A stretch of DNA of 64,000 nt from Cocleimonas sp. (GCA_021647365.1 JAKIUW010000004.1:62001-126000); one strand, 5' to 3'. Shown: positions 17,064 through 26,501, counted from the first letter of the stretch. Program-made: numbers and translations. The notes: generated by a model not told the origin, from the sequence alone.

Positions 17064-17795
17064 CTAGAGATTGATAAAGCCTAAATAAACCGTATTGGTA
17101 GACTCTTTCTGAGTATAGGGATTTGGGAATGTCACAATATGGGATTCAACAGAAGAGAAAACCTTTTCAAGTAATTGCACAAATCTATCATCTGGCTTTT
17201 CATCCGACCATAAGCCAAACACGCCTCCTGGAAGTATTTTATCAGCTAGGCTTTGTAAGCCTTGTTCGGTATAAAAAGCGCCATTCCCCTCATTTAGCCA
17301 AAAGCTGGGACTATGATCTATATCGAGTAATACCGCGTGGACTTTTTGATCTTGATTAGCTGCGCCAAAACCTTCTGTATCAGAGGTGGCTAGCGCAAAA
17401 AAATCAGCGAGAACCAATTCACAGCGTGAGTCTCCTGTGAGTTTTTCACCCATTGGCACTAAACCGCGGCGATGCCAATCTATCACCGCTGGCATGACAT
17501 CGATAACTTTAAGCGAGGCAAGCGATGTATATTCCAGAGCTGCGGCAGCGGTATAGCCTAAACCAAGACCACCCACAACTACGTTTAATTGTTCTGTGAA
17601 CACATCGGCTATCGCTGCTAAGGCTAAATGTGCCAGCTGTAACTCTGCCTCAACAAATAGGCTCGACATTAAAAACTCTTCATTCATTTTAACTTCGTAA
17701 ATGATGATGTCATCTAGCCGAGGTTCGGAGCGTTTTCTTAGGCTTATTTCACCTAATGGGGTTTCTTGATAGTCAAGCTCTTCGAAGATGTGCAT
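17064..17795 (-). CDS. Spermidine-synthase-like protein
   Basis: A 243-residue Rossmann-fold protein related to spermidine synthases and class I methyltransferases. VVGGLGLGYTAAAAL (about 72-86) is the nucleotide-binding loop, LKVIDVMPAVIDW the acidic strand, and VHAVLLDIDHSP (about 151-162) sits where the polyamine synthase catalytic Asp lies. It lacks the full tetramer-forming N-terminus, so polyamine synthesis is not assured. Upstream of YtoQ, possibly co-transcribed. Confidence 0.65.
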   Translation of the reverse strand: MHIFEELDYQETPLGEISLRKRSEPRLDDIIIYEVKMNEEFLMSSLFVEAELQLAHLALAAIADVFTEQLNVVVGGLGLGYTAAAALEYTSLASLKVIDVMPAVIDWHRRGLVPMGEKLTGDSRCELVLADFFALATSDTEGFGAANQDQKVHAVLLDIDHSPSFWLNEGNGAFYTEQGLQSLADKILPGGVFGLWSDEKPDDRFVQLLEKVFSSVESHIVTFPNPYTQKESTNTVYLGFINL

Positions 17796-17967
17796 ATATT
17801 TTCTGAAAATCTAGTTGAAGGTTCTAATATAAAACAAGTGACAGAATTAATCATTTTTTTGATATCACACACTATCGAAAAATCTAGAATCCCAATTCCA
17901 ATTAGTAGACGATAAATTACGACATAACTCAAAAATCACAAAAAACAGGGGGTGTACTCTAATAAGC

Positions 17968-18003
17968 AAATAGGTATTATTTAAGGTAAAATAATACCTA
18001 TTT
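17968..18003. promoter_or_regulatory. 15-bp inverted repeat before the 18.0-kb gene
   Basis: AAATAGGTATTATTT (17968-17982) and its exact complement (17989-18003), with loop AAGGTA, 25 bases before the next ATG. It could be an operator. Just before it, GGGGGTGTACT (17948-17958) may be a relic of the C-tract repeat. No gene is seen in 17796-18027. Confidence 0.4.
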
Positions 18004-18027
18004 AAATCTGAATAGAGTTAGTTAGCT

Positions 18028-18525
18028 ATGAATCATAGAGTTAAACCCTTCATTATTTTTCAAGCCGCTATATTGCTCTACTTTGCCCCTGTTCTTTCTT
18101 ATTCAAAAAATAATAGCGCTATCATTCTATCTGAGAAAGACTTTTCTAGCATGGGCTATAGAATAACCAAGCGACATAAATACAGCGGTTTATGCCAAAG
18201 CTATGAGAAAACTAACCCTAAAGACGTTAGCATTCAGGGTATAAAATCTATTAAACCCATCAAAGACTCTACAAACACGTATTACAGATTTGCTCTGATT
18301 AAAGAAACCTATGCCGATGAAACTATTGCATCAAGAAATTTTGAGACAATAAAACGGTTAAAAGCGAATAGTTGGTATTCAAAAAGCTGTGGCATTAAAA
18401 AAGGTGTTCGCTTAAAAAATATACTTTACTTTCTTTCGACAGATGTGGGTATATTTAGGCCTGAGCTGGATGTTGTCTTAAAGAAAATCATTGACCGATT
18501 AGATGGTAAAGCAAAAGCTGAATGA
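18028..18525 (+). CDS. Hypothetical exported protein
   Basis: A 165-residue protein with a signal peptide (hydrophobic residues about 7-24, then YSKNN). The mature part is basic and has two Cys (CQSYE and SCGIKKG) that may form a disulfide. No family recognised. It lies ten bases before the decayed GST copy and behind a 15-bp inverted repeat. Confidence 0.55.
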   Translation: MNHRVKPFIIFQAAILLYFAPVLSYSKNNSAIILSEKDFSSMGYRITKRHKYSGLCQSYEKTNPKDVSIQGIKSIKPIKDSTNTYYRFALIKETYADETIASRNFETIKRLKANSWYSKSCGIKKGVRLKNILYFLSTDVGIFRPELDVVLKKIIDRLDGKAKAE

Positions 18526-18534
18526 GTTAAAAAA

Positions 18535-19041
18535 ATGAGTTGCAAAATAGAAATATTAGCAGCATCACCTATTCTCTATTCTTTGCAGAACTGCCCTTAC
18601 GCCATGCGCGCACGGCTGGCGCTACTGCTTGCTCAACAAACCGTACAAATTCGCGCAATTACCATGAACGACAAGCCAAGCGATATGTTGCTTGCATCCC
18701 CGCCTGTTTTAGTGATTGGCAAGGATCAGGTTATTGATGAGAGTTTAGATGTGATGTTATGGGCGCTAAATTGTAATGATCCAGAAAACTTACTTTATAG
18801 CCATGATAAAAATGCACTGCCAGAAATGCTCAAAATCATCGAGCAAAGTGATAATGAATTTAAACCCAACTTAGAAAAATATAAACGCGCAAAACGTTTT
18901 CATAGTGATGATGAAGAGGCTTATCGGCTCAGGGGGGGGGCCTTTGTTAATTTAATAGAGATGATCTTAGTCTATAGTAAGATATGCATAACTGAAAGTC
19001 ACCTTACTAAAGGTCTCAAAGTTAATTCGGTCTGTAAATAA
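18535..19041 (+). pseudogene. Truncated duplicate of the GST-family gene
   Basis: Residues 11-140 align with the 13624-14289 protein (NCPYAMRARLALLLAQQTVQ, DESLDVMLWALN, KYKRAKRFH shared). Two lesions are clear. A 12-base deletion turns ASPKGTVPVL into ASPPVL, removing most of the glutathione-site loop. After a G9 run near 18931, similarity ends at FVNLIE and the frame runs into unrelated sequence, losing the helical domain. The frame ends inside the 3' end of the opposite SPOR gene. Confidence 0.75.
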
Positions 19042-19456
19042 CCAAACTCGATTTAACATACGGATTGCTTGGATAACGGCGGGCGACTTTATCCTGCACT
19101 GCTACGGCTTCTGGCTTGTGTGTATATGGGCCTAGGCGTACTTTGTAGAGTGTGCGACCTTTCGCTTCGCTAGCAAGAACAAAGGCAGAATAACCATCGC
19201 TGGCAAAGTCATTCATTAATGTTTTTGCTTGGTCTAGCTGACTGGTTGCCATGAGCTGGATGCCATAGCCTGAGTAATCTCCATTACTTGAAAATTTACT
19301 GCTGATGCTTGCCGTCATGGAGGAAATTGATCCGGATGAAATCAAGCCTTTTTGTTTTGCGATGTATGCACTGTAGCCGATTCCACCGATTATAAACATT
19401 AACATCAGCTTGTTAATACTTCCTGCTTGCCTGTGTATGGATTTATTATTTTTCAT
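19022..19456 (-). CDS. SPOR-domain protein
   Basis: A 144-residue protein with one membrane segment (about 15-30) and a C-terminal SPOR domain (YGIQLMATSQLDQAKTLMND through VRLGPYTHKPEAVAVQDKV), which binds denuded peptidoglycan at the septum. It has the bitopic layout of small divisome proteins such as DedD or FtsN, but no division gene is adjacent. The 3' end overlaps the GST pseudogene by 20 bases, which suggests the pseudogene was created by a deletion ending here. Confidence 0.8.
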   Translation of the reverse strand: MKNNKSIHRQAGSINKLMLMFIIGGIGYSAYIAKQKGLISSGSISSMTASISSKFSSNGDYSGYGIQLMATSQLDQAKTLMNDFASDGYSAFVLASEAKGRTLYKVRLGPYTHKPEAVAVQDKVARRYPSNPYVKSSLVIYRPN

Positions 19457-19554
19457 TATTACTCCCCTTAATGATTATCTTAAAACGAGATATCATTGAG
19501 GGCATCATAGCGCAGACAGACTTACTGTAGGATGAACGGTATATAGCTATCGTC

Positions 19555-19627
19555 AAGCACACCCCCCTGGTTTTACATGATGCTTGGTGATGCAGAAAAC
19601 ATCATGTAAAACTAGGAGGGTGTGCTT
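19555..19627. repeat. C-tract repeat, copy 6 (inverted pair)
   Basis: Arms 19555-19582 and 19600-19627 pair over 28 positions with two mismatches and a 17-base loop. The left arm has CCCCCCTGG and the right arm, read on the other strand, has CCCTCCTAG, so this pair has begun to decay. It lies just past the stop of the dCache gene and can act as its terminator. Confidence 0.85.
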
Positions 19628-19638
19628 CCTTACTTAAG

Positions 19639-20772
19639 TCAAATTACCTCATCCTCTTCTTCTGTTGTTGACAAGTCCTCTTTTCTGCGTGTTAAAAGCC
19701 ATGTCAGCAACAATGAAAAAAGCACTAAGCCTGCAAGCTGATACAACCACTTACGTGTCTCTTTTTCAACAGGTTTTAGTATCGCAGATACTTCTTGCTT
19801 GGCAATAATTGCCCATGTGTTTTCTGCTGTATTGCCTAATCGGTTATTTGAGAAGTTAAACGGTGCGTAGGCAGTAATGGTTTTTTTACCCGTATAATCT
19901 TCAAGTTGTTCTACGCCCGTTTCACCTTTTAATGCTCTTTCAATCGCTTCACTGCGTATTGGCTCTTTTATCGTTTCTTCATTGATACGGTGACGTAACA
20001 TATAGTTTGAGCCAACGGCTAATACCTGTTCCTGCCCTGCCTCGAATATTTTTCCTATTATTTTTTCAATCGGCTCTACTGGTAATTGAAATGCGAGAAC
20101 ACCCTGCGTTTTATTATTTACATCAATAATACTGGTTTGAATAAAACTTGATGGTGCATTTTTACTCGGCGCATAAGGTACAAAATCAAACAATGAAACA
20201 TGATTCAGGTTGGTGTTTTCTTTAACTTCACGAAAACCTTGTGCCAGTGTTGACTCTTTGTATTTTCCTGTTAGCAGGTTAGTTGCGTAATCATCTTCCT
20301 TAAAAACGGTATAGACAATATCACCATTATTCGCGATTAAAAACACATCGTAGTAACCACGTCTTTTGGTTAAGCCCTTTAATAACTTATGCGCAATCTC
20401 ATGATTTTCACTATAGCTAGAGCCATCATCAGCTTTATAGAAATCTGCCTTGTAATTGGGAGATAATGGATTCTCAGTGATGTAAAGCTGCCTTGCTCTT
20501 GCTTTTGGGTTACTGCTTAATTCATTCCATGACTGTATTATTTTCCCCATATCTTCTTGCACAGGCTTACTATCGGCCCAAAAACGAATTTCAGAATAAA
20601 TCGTTTTAACCTCGCTTTTTAATTGTGCAATGCGAATATCACGTGTTAGCGCCAAGCGCTGTGATGCCTGCGCGATGGCTTCTTGGCGTGCATCTTTCAT
20701 GCTGGTCTGCGCCCAAAAGAATGCCGCTACAACCAAGGCAACAAAAAACAAGCTATTTAATAAATTTTTCAT
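19639..20772 (-). CDS. Membrane dCache sensor without an output domain
   Basis: A 377-residue protein with a membrane segment near residues 7-21, a long extracytoplasmic region like the double-Cache ligand-binding fold of chemoreceptors and sensor kinases (GYYDVFLIANNGDIVYTVF near 145-165; TWAIIAKQE near 320), a second membrane segment near 345-362 and a short acidic tail. No methyl-accepting, HAMP, kinase or GGDEF part follows. Its start overlaps the stop of the upstream TAXI gene as TAATG, so the two are translationally coupled and may act together. Confidence 0.75.
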   Translation of the reverse strand: MKNLLNSLFFVALVVAAFFWAQTSMKDARQEAIAQASQRLALTRDIRIAQLKSEVKTIYSEIRFWADSKPVQEDMGKIIQSWNELSSNPKARARQLYITENPLSPNYKADFYKADDGSSYSENHEIAHKLLKGLTKRRGYYDVFLIANNGDIVYTVFKEDDYATNLLTGKYKESTLAQGFREVKENTNLNHVSLFDFVPYAPSKNAPSSFIQTSIIDVNNKTQGVLAFQLPVEPIEKIIGKIFEAGQEQVLAVGSNYMLRHRINEETIKEPIRSEAIERALKGETGVEQLEDYTGKKTITAYAPFNFSNNRLGNTAENTWAIIAKQEVSAILKPVEKETRKWLYQLAGLVLFSLLLTWLLTRRKEDLSTTEEEDEVI

Positions 20773-22070
20773 TAAGAAACACCTGCCGTATTCGCCGCCA
20801 TGATTTCTTGCGGAATCAATCTTTCATTTACCTCATCTCGCGCCATTTGCCATGAGAATGAAATGAAATCAAAGTCTTCTGCCGTGAGTTTTCCTCGGGT
20901 ACGATCTTTAGCTATTTTCTTAAAAATATCATTCAAATGATCGGCCATAACTTGTAATTCGCTTTGATTAGTTATGTGTTCTGCCTTTTTCAAAATATCA
21001 CTTAGTTCTTCGTTATAAGCCACTAAAAGAGATTTTTGTCGGCGTCGTGCTAGTTGCATAATCCCAGAACCTAAAACCGCCAGTATGGTGATAATAAACG
21101 CCATCGGCTCTGCCTGCTCTTGCAAGAAATTAGGCTCATTTCTATCATAATATTGTTCTGCGCCTTCGTGCAGCGGTATATCTGTGCCTTTCCCCCTATC
21201 GGGCGCTTGTACAAAGCTAGCCAAAGTAGAGCTTTCTAAAAGCTCTTTGCGTTGTTCAAATAGCACGCGGGTAAAGTTATTAACAACCTCAGCATCTAAA
21301 TCATCACGCGCGATTAATAAACGCTGTACTGAAGCAGATTGAATATCTCTTGTTGGAACAGGAGGGACACCTTGATACGACCCCTTCGGAATAACACCTA
21401 TTGAAATAGCAGCAAGGCTCAAGCCTAACGCGCCCGCTTGATCAATTTCTAAAATACGTACATCTACCTTTTCAACAAGGGCCTGAATATCTTTACTCCC
21501 TGGCGGACGCACGCGAAAAACCGCATCTACCGTACCTTGCTCCAAGGCAAAAGCAGCAGCAGATGATGACATCGATTTAAAATCAAAATCTCCTTCACCA
21601 TAATTATAGTGCTTCATCAAAAACCAGAATGATTTGTATTGACCACTGGAGGTTGAGGGTAGTGCAAGAGTTTTTCCTCGTAAATCAGAGACAGATACAA
21701 TATTAGAATCTTTACGAACAACCAATTGGAAAATATCAGGGAATAATTGTGAGACTAATCTTGCTTCAGGAATTAAACTACTATCAGCTTGCACCGCCGC
21801 CATTTGAACTTGATTCGCCTTCATCAGCTTTAGGTTCTGAGATGAACCCACGCTGGGGACAAGCTCAAAGCTCATGCTCGGGTATTGCTTAGCAGTAACA
21901 TCAGCCGCTGCTTTCACCAAACGATATGTCTCGCTACCGGGCTTACTCGCCGCAATGCGCACATGATAGGTTTTATTTAAATTTTGATAAAACCAAAGTA
22001 CCCCCAACCCTATCGAAAAGATTAGCGCAAAAATAATATAAAACTTAAATGCATCGAAAAATGATTTCAT
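20772..22070 (-). CDS. Membrane-anchored TAXI-family TRAP solute-binding protein
   Basis: A 432-residue protein. An N-terminal membrane segment (FYIIFALIFSIGLGVLWFYQ) leads into a TAXI-type binding domain: IAASKPGSETYRLVKAAAD, then LRGKTLALPSTSSGQYKSFW and AVFRVRPPGSKDI. A second membrane segment (MAFIITILAVLGSGIMQLA) and a cytoplasmic helical tail follow, which ordinary secreted TAXI proteins lack. The ATG used (22070) avoids a longer frame that would begin inside the C-tract repeat. No TRAP permease is adjacent; the only neighbour is the coupled dCache protein, so a sensing role is plausible. Confidence 0.75.
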   Translation of the reverse strand: MKSFFDAFKFYIIFALIFSIGLGVLWFYQNLNKTYHVRIAASKPGSETYRLVKAAADVTAKQYPSMSFELVPSVGSSQNLKLMKANQVQMAAVQADSSLIPEARLVSQLFPDIFQLVVRKDSNIVSVSDLRGKTLALPSTSSGQYKSFWFLMKHYNYGEGDFDFKSMSSSAAAFALEQGTVDAVFRVRPPGSKDIQALVEKVDVRILEIDQAGALGLSLAAISIGVIPKGSYQGVPPVPTRDIQSASVQRLLIARDDLDAEVVNNFTRVLFEQRKELLESSTLASFVQAPDRGKGTDIPLHEGAEQYYDRNEPNFLQEQAEPMAFIITILAVLGSGIMQLARRRQKSLLVAYNEELSDILKKAEHITNQSELQVMADHLNDIFKKIAKDRTRGKLTAEDFDFISFSWQMARDEVNERLIPQEIMAANTAGVS

Positions 22071-22124
22071 AAAACCCTTAAAATAAAGAGACTTCGTATA
22101 CGAGAGATAGGACTCACAAAATAT

Positions 22125-22152
22125 AAAGCACACCCCCCTACTTTTACATGAC
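22125..22152 (+). repeat. C-tract repeat, copy 7 (single arm)
   Basis: AAAGCACACCCCCC, TAC, then TTTTACATGACG. It is of the hybrid TAC subtype. It sits between the 3' end of the phosphatase gene and the start of the TAXI gene, both on the minus strand. No inverted partner. Confidence 0.8.
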
Positions 22153-22163
22153 GTTATAAACGT

Positions 22164-22763
22164 TTATAAAAGAAGAAGTCTTAGCCCTTTACGATCGTTT
22201 ATGATGCGTAGCATCCCAGCAAATGGCATATCAATTAACTGCTGACTTGCCAGCGGCATCCCCAAAACGATGCCGATAATAGCACGGGTGACTGCTAAGT
22301 GAGAAACCAGCAAAACATGCTGACCTTGGTACTGCGTTAAAACCTCGCCAAACACTTCGTTGATACGTGGAGTGAAAAACTCTAAAGGTTCAGCATCGGC
22401 AGGACGATTGTTTACTGGGTCGGCAAAGAACTCCCAATATTCATCTTCTGATTGTTCTTTTATATGGGCAGGTGTTCGTCCTTCCCAGCTTCCATAGCCA
22501 GCTTCACGAAGGTTCTCAATTACCTGAATCGGAATATTTCTCTCTTCTGCTAAATGGTTAGAAAACTCTTTACAACGCAACATCGGTGAAGAAACTATCG
22601 CTTGCCAACCTGCCTCATTTTTTTCAATGCGTTTTTCAATGCTGGCGTGCATATGCTCCCAGCCCGCTTCGCTAAGTACATGGTCTGTTCCGCCACCCCG
22701 ATACATACGTCCGCCTTCTGGCTCGCCGTGGCGTAATAGATCAATTACTGTTTTTGTGTTCAT
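22164..22763 (-). CDS. Histidine phosphatase family protein
   Basis: A 199-residue phosphoglycerate-mutase-like phosphatase. LLRHGEPEGG (about 9-18) contains the phospho-histidine RHG motif; SPMLRCKEF carries the second Arg; HLAVTRA has the second active His. The shape resembles alpha-ribazole phosphatase (CobC) and related enzymes, but no cobalamin genes are near, so the substrate is open. The start overlaps the ampD stop as ATGA. Confidence 0.8.
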   Translation of the reverse strand: MNTKTVIDLLRHGEPEGGRMYRGGGTDHVLSEAGWEHMHASIEKRIEKNEAGWQAIVSSPMLRCKEFSNHLAEERNIPIQVIENLREAGYGSWEGRTPAHIKEQSEDEYWEFFADPVNNRPADAEPLEFFTPRINEVFGEVLTQYQGQHVLLVSHLAVTRAIIGIVLGMPLASQQLIDMPFAGMLRIINDRKGLRLLLL

Positions 22764-23374
22764 TTATCACACCTTGTGGGTAATTTTGTCTTTAATGCTG
22801 AGCTTAATTTATCCCACTCAAAAAATGGGCCTGGGTCAGTCTTTCTACCAACGGCAATATGCTCATGCCCAGTAATTGCATCAGGTTTTAAGCTAGGATA
22901 TGTTTCTAGTAATACTTTTATGGTTTGTTCAAGCACATCATATTGCTCATGAGTAAACGGCTCAAAATCAGTGCCTTCCATTTCTATCCCAATCGAGAAA
23001 TCATTGCACACATCTCGCCCTAAAAACTGCGATACACCTGCATGCCAAGCGCGTTTATGAAACGGCACATATTGCACAACTTCACCATCACGACGAATCA
23101 GTAAATGACTGGATACGCGCAACTCATAAATTTCTTCATAAAAAGGATGCTCATTTTTATCAATCTTATTGGTGAACAGTTGGTCAATTCCATCGCCACC
23201 AAACTCATTGGGTGGCAAGCTAATATTATGAATTACGATAAGGCTCATATCATCTTGTCCAGAACGCTCATCGTAATTTGGAGATAAGCAAACACGCACA
23301 TTTGTCATCATGCCTGTTTTAATATCTATGCTGAGTGCTTTCTTTTCAGTTGTGATTTTTCGCATAACAGGCAT
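22760..23374 (-). CDS. ampD: 1,6-anhydro-N-acetylmuramyl-L-alanine amidase AmpD
   Basis: Cytoplasmic zinc amidase that removes the peptide from recycled anhydro-muropeptides. The zinc ligands are in IVIHNISLPP, in GHEHIAVGR and in KTDPGP, and EFGGDGIDQLFT, LIRRDGEVVQYVPF and RAWHAGVSQFLGR are family hallmarks. The ATG at 23374 has GAAAGG upstream and gives 204 residues; an internal start near 23311 would give a length closer to E. coli AmpD. Divergent from rep and coupled to the phosphatase gene. Confidence 0.92.
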   Translation of the reverse strand: MPVMRKITTEKKALSIDIKTGMMTNVRVCLSPNYDERSGQDDMSLIVIHNISLPPNEFGGDGIDQLFTNKIDKNEHPFYEEIYELRVSSHLLIRRDGEVVQYVPFHKRAWHAGVSQFLGRDVCNDFSIGIEMEGTDFEPFTHEQYDVLEQTIKVLLETYPSLKPDAITGHEHIAVGRKTDPGPFFEWDKLSSALKTKLPTRCDK

Positions 23375-23412
23375 TATACCTTTCTTTTCCAAACTGGCAG
23401 ACTATAAACCAC

Positions 23413-25434
23413 GTGTCTTCAAAACCCCAACTAAATCCACAGCAACAAGCCGCTGTCGAACATATCGGTTCACCGTTATTGGTGCTAGCAGGTGCTGGTA
23501 GTGGCAAGACGCGCGTAATCACACAGAAGATTGCTTGGTTGATTCGTGAAGCCAATGTGAATGCTAAAAATATTGCGGCAATCACCTTTACGAATAAAGC
23601 CTCACGCGAGATGAAGGCACGCGTGATGGAATTATTAAGTAGCGAGGAATCACGCGGTTTGTCCGTTTCTACTTTTCATACGCTCGGCTTAAATATTATT
23701 CGTAAAGAATATAAAACCTTGGGTTATAAAGCAGGGTTTACTATTTTTGACTCACAAGATAGCTCGACTATTTTAAAAGAGCTAACTTTAAACGAAGCGG
23801 CTTCTGAGGAACAAAGTGAGAAAGACGAGGATGTGCGCTGGATAATTTCTCGCTGGAAAAATGATTTTATCTCACCCGAAAAAGCGTTTGAAGTTGCCAC
23901 ATCATCACACGAAATTCATGCCGCAAAATTATACCGCCGTTATCAGCGGCAATTAAAAGCCTACAATGCGATTGATTTTGATGACTTGATTTTATTGCCG
24001 CTACAACTTTTTAAATCACACCCTGATATTTTAAAAAACTGGCAAAACAAGCTCCGCTACTTACTGGTGGATGAATATCAAGACACCAATATTTGCCAAT
24101 ATGAATTGGTGAAATTGCTAGCAGGCGCTCGTAAAGAGCTCACAGTAGTAGGCGATGACGATCAATCAATCTACGCATGGCGCGGAGCAAAACCAGAAAA
24201 CATTGCCCAGCTTCAACTAGATTATCCCAATCTCAAGCTGGTCAAGCTTGAGCAAAATTATCGCTCAACCTCGCGTATTTTAGAAAGCGCCAATCAGCTC
24301 ATATCAAATAACTCTCACTTATTTGAAAAGAAGTTGTGGAGTGCATTAGGTGATGGTGAAAAAATTAGAATCATCCCTTGTCGCACCGCCGAGCACGAAA
24401 TTGAAACAGTGATTGGCGAGATCATGAAATACACGTTCCGTGATAAAGCACAGTATGGACAAATGGCGGTTTTGTATCGTAGCAATCATCAAAGCCGACT
24501 GTTTGAACGCTATCTACGCAGTAATAATATTGCTTACAAAATTAGCGGCGGCACCTCCTTTTTTGAGCGCTCTGAAGTTAAAGATATTCTCGCTTATTTA
24601 CGCTTGCTCGGAAATACAGCGGATGATGCCGCATTTTTACGTGTTATCAATACACCTAAGCGTTCTATTGGCGCAAGCACATTAGAGAAGCTGGGTAACT
24701 ATGCTAACGAGCGCCATATCAGTCTCTATGCCGCCAGCCAAGAAATGGGGTTTGCTCAACGTGTTTCACAAAAAGCCGTTGCTCGTATACAGCATTTTAT
24801 TCACTGGCTTAACGATATTATGCTTGCTGTTCAAGATACTGCACCACACGCATTAGTTGAACGTATCGTTACTGAAATTGCTTATGAAGATTGGTTGCTA
24901 AATACCAGCGCCTCGGCAAAACAAGCCGAAAATCGCATGAAAAATGTCACCGAAATTATTGACTGGACGCGCAGGCTTTATGAAGACGGTGAAGGCAAAG
25001 AAACACTATCAGAAATTATCGCCCATATGTGCCTCATGGATTTGCTTGAACGCAACCAAGAAGAAGCCGAAGAAAATGCCATCAGCCTAATGACCATGCA
25101 CACAGCAAAAGGATTGGAATTCCCTTATGTATTTATGATTGGCATCGAAGAAGAAATCTTGCCACATGCCAACAGTTTGGAAGAAGATGGACTAGAGGAA
25201 GAACGTCGCCTCGCCTATGTAGGCATCACCCGCGCGCAAAAATACTTGACCATCACCTTTGCAAAAACAAGAAATAAGTTTGGCGAGAAACTAAGCTGCG
25301 AACCCAGCCGCTTTCTTGAAGAGCTCCCCGAAGAACACGTTGAGTGGGCAGACCGCGAAGAAACAACGCAAGAACAAATGCAAGAGACAGCGGAATCTTA
25401 CATTACTAATTTACAAGCAATGCTTGATGAGTGA
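23413..25434 (+). CDS. rep: ATP-dependent DNA helicase Rep
   Basis: Superfamily 1A 3'-5' helicase that helps replication forks past obstacles. At 673 residues it equals E. coli Rep in length, and LNPQQQAAVEHIGSPLLVLA at the start matches Rep better than UvrD. Walker A AGAGSGKT (about 28-35), DEYQDTN, GDDDQSIYAWRGA, EQNYRS, and TMHTAKGLEFPYVF are the ordered helicase motifs. The start is GTG without a clear ribosome site. The last base of the stop is the first base of a C-tract repeat pair. Confidence 0.93.
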   Translation: MSSKPQLNPQQQAAVEHIGSPLLVLAGAGSGKTRVITQKIAWLIREANVNAKNIAAITFTNKASREMKARVMELLSSEESRGLSVSTFHTLGLNIIRKEYKTLGYKAGFTIFDSQDSSTILKELTLNEAASEEQSEKDEDVRWIISRWKNDFISPEKAFEVATSSHEIHAAKLYRRYQRQLKAYNAIDFDDLILLPLQLFKSHPDILKNWQNKLRYLLVDEYQDTNICQYELVKLLAGARKELTVVGDDDQSIYAWRGAKPENIAQLQLDYPNLKLVKLEQNYRSTSRILESANQLISNNSHLFEKKLWSALGDGEKIRIIPCRTAEHEIETVIGEIMKYTFRDKAQYGQMAVLYRSNHQSRLFERYLRSNNIAYKISGGTSFFERSEVKDILAYLRLLGNTADDAAFLRVINTPKRSIGASTLEKLGNYANERHISLYAASQEMGFAQRVSQKAVARIQHFIHWLNDIMLAVQDTAPHALVERIVTEIAYEDWLLNTSASAKQAENRMKNVTEIIDWTRRLYEDGEGKETLSEIIAHMCLMDLLERNQEEAEENAISLMTMHTAKGLEFPYVFMIGIEEEILPHANSLEEDGLEEERRLAYVGITRAQKYLTITFAKTRNKFGEKLSCEPSRFLEELPEEHVEWADREETTQEQMQETAESYITNLQAMLDE

Positions 25435-25505
25435 AGCACACCCCCCCACTTTTACATGATCAATTTATTACTCGCTAAACATCATGTAAAAGTGGGCGCG
25501 CACGC
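25434..25505. repeat. C-tract repeat, copy 8 (inverted pair, one arm eroded)
   Basis: Left arm 25436-25460 is intact; right arm 25481-25505 matches for its inner 16 bases and then reads CGCGCACGC instead of GGGGTGTGC. It begins on the rep stop codon. An IS terminal inverted repeat starts only three bases after the eroded arm, which suggests that the insertion damaged it. Confidence 0.8.
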
Positions 25506-25507
25506 AC

Positions 25508-26501
25508 TGCTGTCCCATAGTTTTTAAAATAAAGAAAGCCCGAAGCTCACTTGATAGAATGTTTGTACCACCAAGCACTATATATAAGGAGTTCAGGCTT
25601 TGGCACATAATAACACTGCGTTCAGCGACACGATGGGATCCGTTCATAGGAATGGCAATGTCACAACTTTCAGGTCGTCAAAGTTTACGTGATATTGAAT
25701 CAACCTTAAAGCGCAAGATGATAAGCTTTATCATCTTGGCGCCAAACCCATACCACGCTCAACCTTAGCAAGGTTTAATGAGAAACAGCCATCCGAACAC
25801 TATAAAGCGGTTTTTTATAAGCTCTTAAGACAGTGCTAAAAAGCCCCTTCAAAACATCAGTTTCGCTTTAAGAATCCTTTGTATTCTTTAGATGCCAGTG
25901 CTATTAATTTATCAATAAAGCTCTTTCCTTGGGCTTTACACCAACCCTCTGCCGCGAATGTAAAGTTAAGTGTTGGTCTCAATCATGGCAACATGCTTCC
26001 TGAGTTTGTAGCGTTAAGTGATGGCAATGAAAACGATAGAATCCAAGGACGGAAGTTTGATTTTCCCGCCGGTAGCATTGTAGCTTTTGATAAAGGATAC
26101 AATGACTATGAGTGGCTTAAGGTGCTTACTAATCAAAAGGTAACTTCGTTACAAGATTGCGGTTTAAGTCTGTCTATGAGGTTTTAGAAGACTTTCTTGT
26201 CATAGATTTAAAAGGAATCATCAGTGATCAAACAATCCAGTTTAACAGTGTCCATGCGCTAAACCGTGGGATACCAAAGCTGAGATAGGTTACATATTAT
26301 GATAGCGAAGGCGATAAAACCTATCAGGTTTTAACAAAAAATTTTAAACTCTGTGCGGCTACAATAGATATTAAGAGTAATTCAGCTCAATTCATTTGAG
26401 CGAAAGAGCCTGCTAGAAATTTTAATTCCTGATCCTCCTAGGCACAAAAAGGAGGTGCCTCAGATGGGATTTTCCTTTTGATGGGAAACTGTGGGACAGC
26501 A
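25508..26501 (+). mobile_element. Decayed IS4-family insertion sequence
   Basis: Terminal inverted repeats are visible: TGCTGTCCCATAGTTT (25508-25523) and AAACTGTGGGACAGCA (26486-26501), matching 15 of 16 when inverted. The interior encodes fragments of an IS4-type transposase on the plus strand. The element is 994 bp, shorter than the roughly 1.2-1.5 kb expected, because of internal deletions. It lies between rep and dgt. No clear target duplication was seen. Confidence 0.8.
25600..26372 (+). pseudogene. Broken IS4-family transposase gene
   Basis: Begins TTG-GCA-CAT-AAT-AAC (MAHNNTAFS type), then jumps by an internal deletion of about 25 codons to TRWDPFIGMAMSQLSGRQSL. A frameshift follows at about 25712, an in-frame TAA at about 25840, then the long fragment YSLDASAINLSIKLFPWA and PAGSIVAFDKGYNDYEWL carrying two catalytic Asp positions. 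Another frameshift comes before VLEDFLVIDLKGIISDQT and further stops. The end with the catalytic Glu region is missing. Certainly inactive. Confidence 0.85.

Noticed and set aside
17948..17958. GGGGGTGTACT as a seventeenth C-tract repeat
   Set aside because: Only the G tract and TGTACT agree; the TTTTACA part is absent, so it was kept only as a possible relic.
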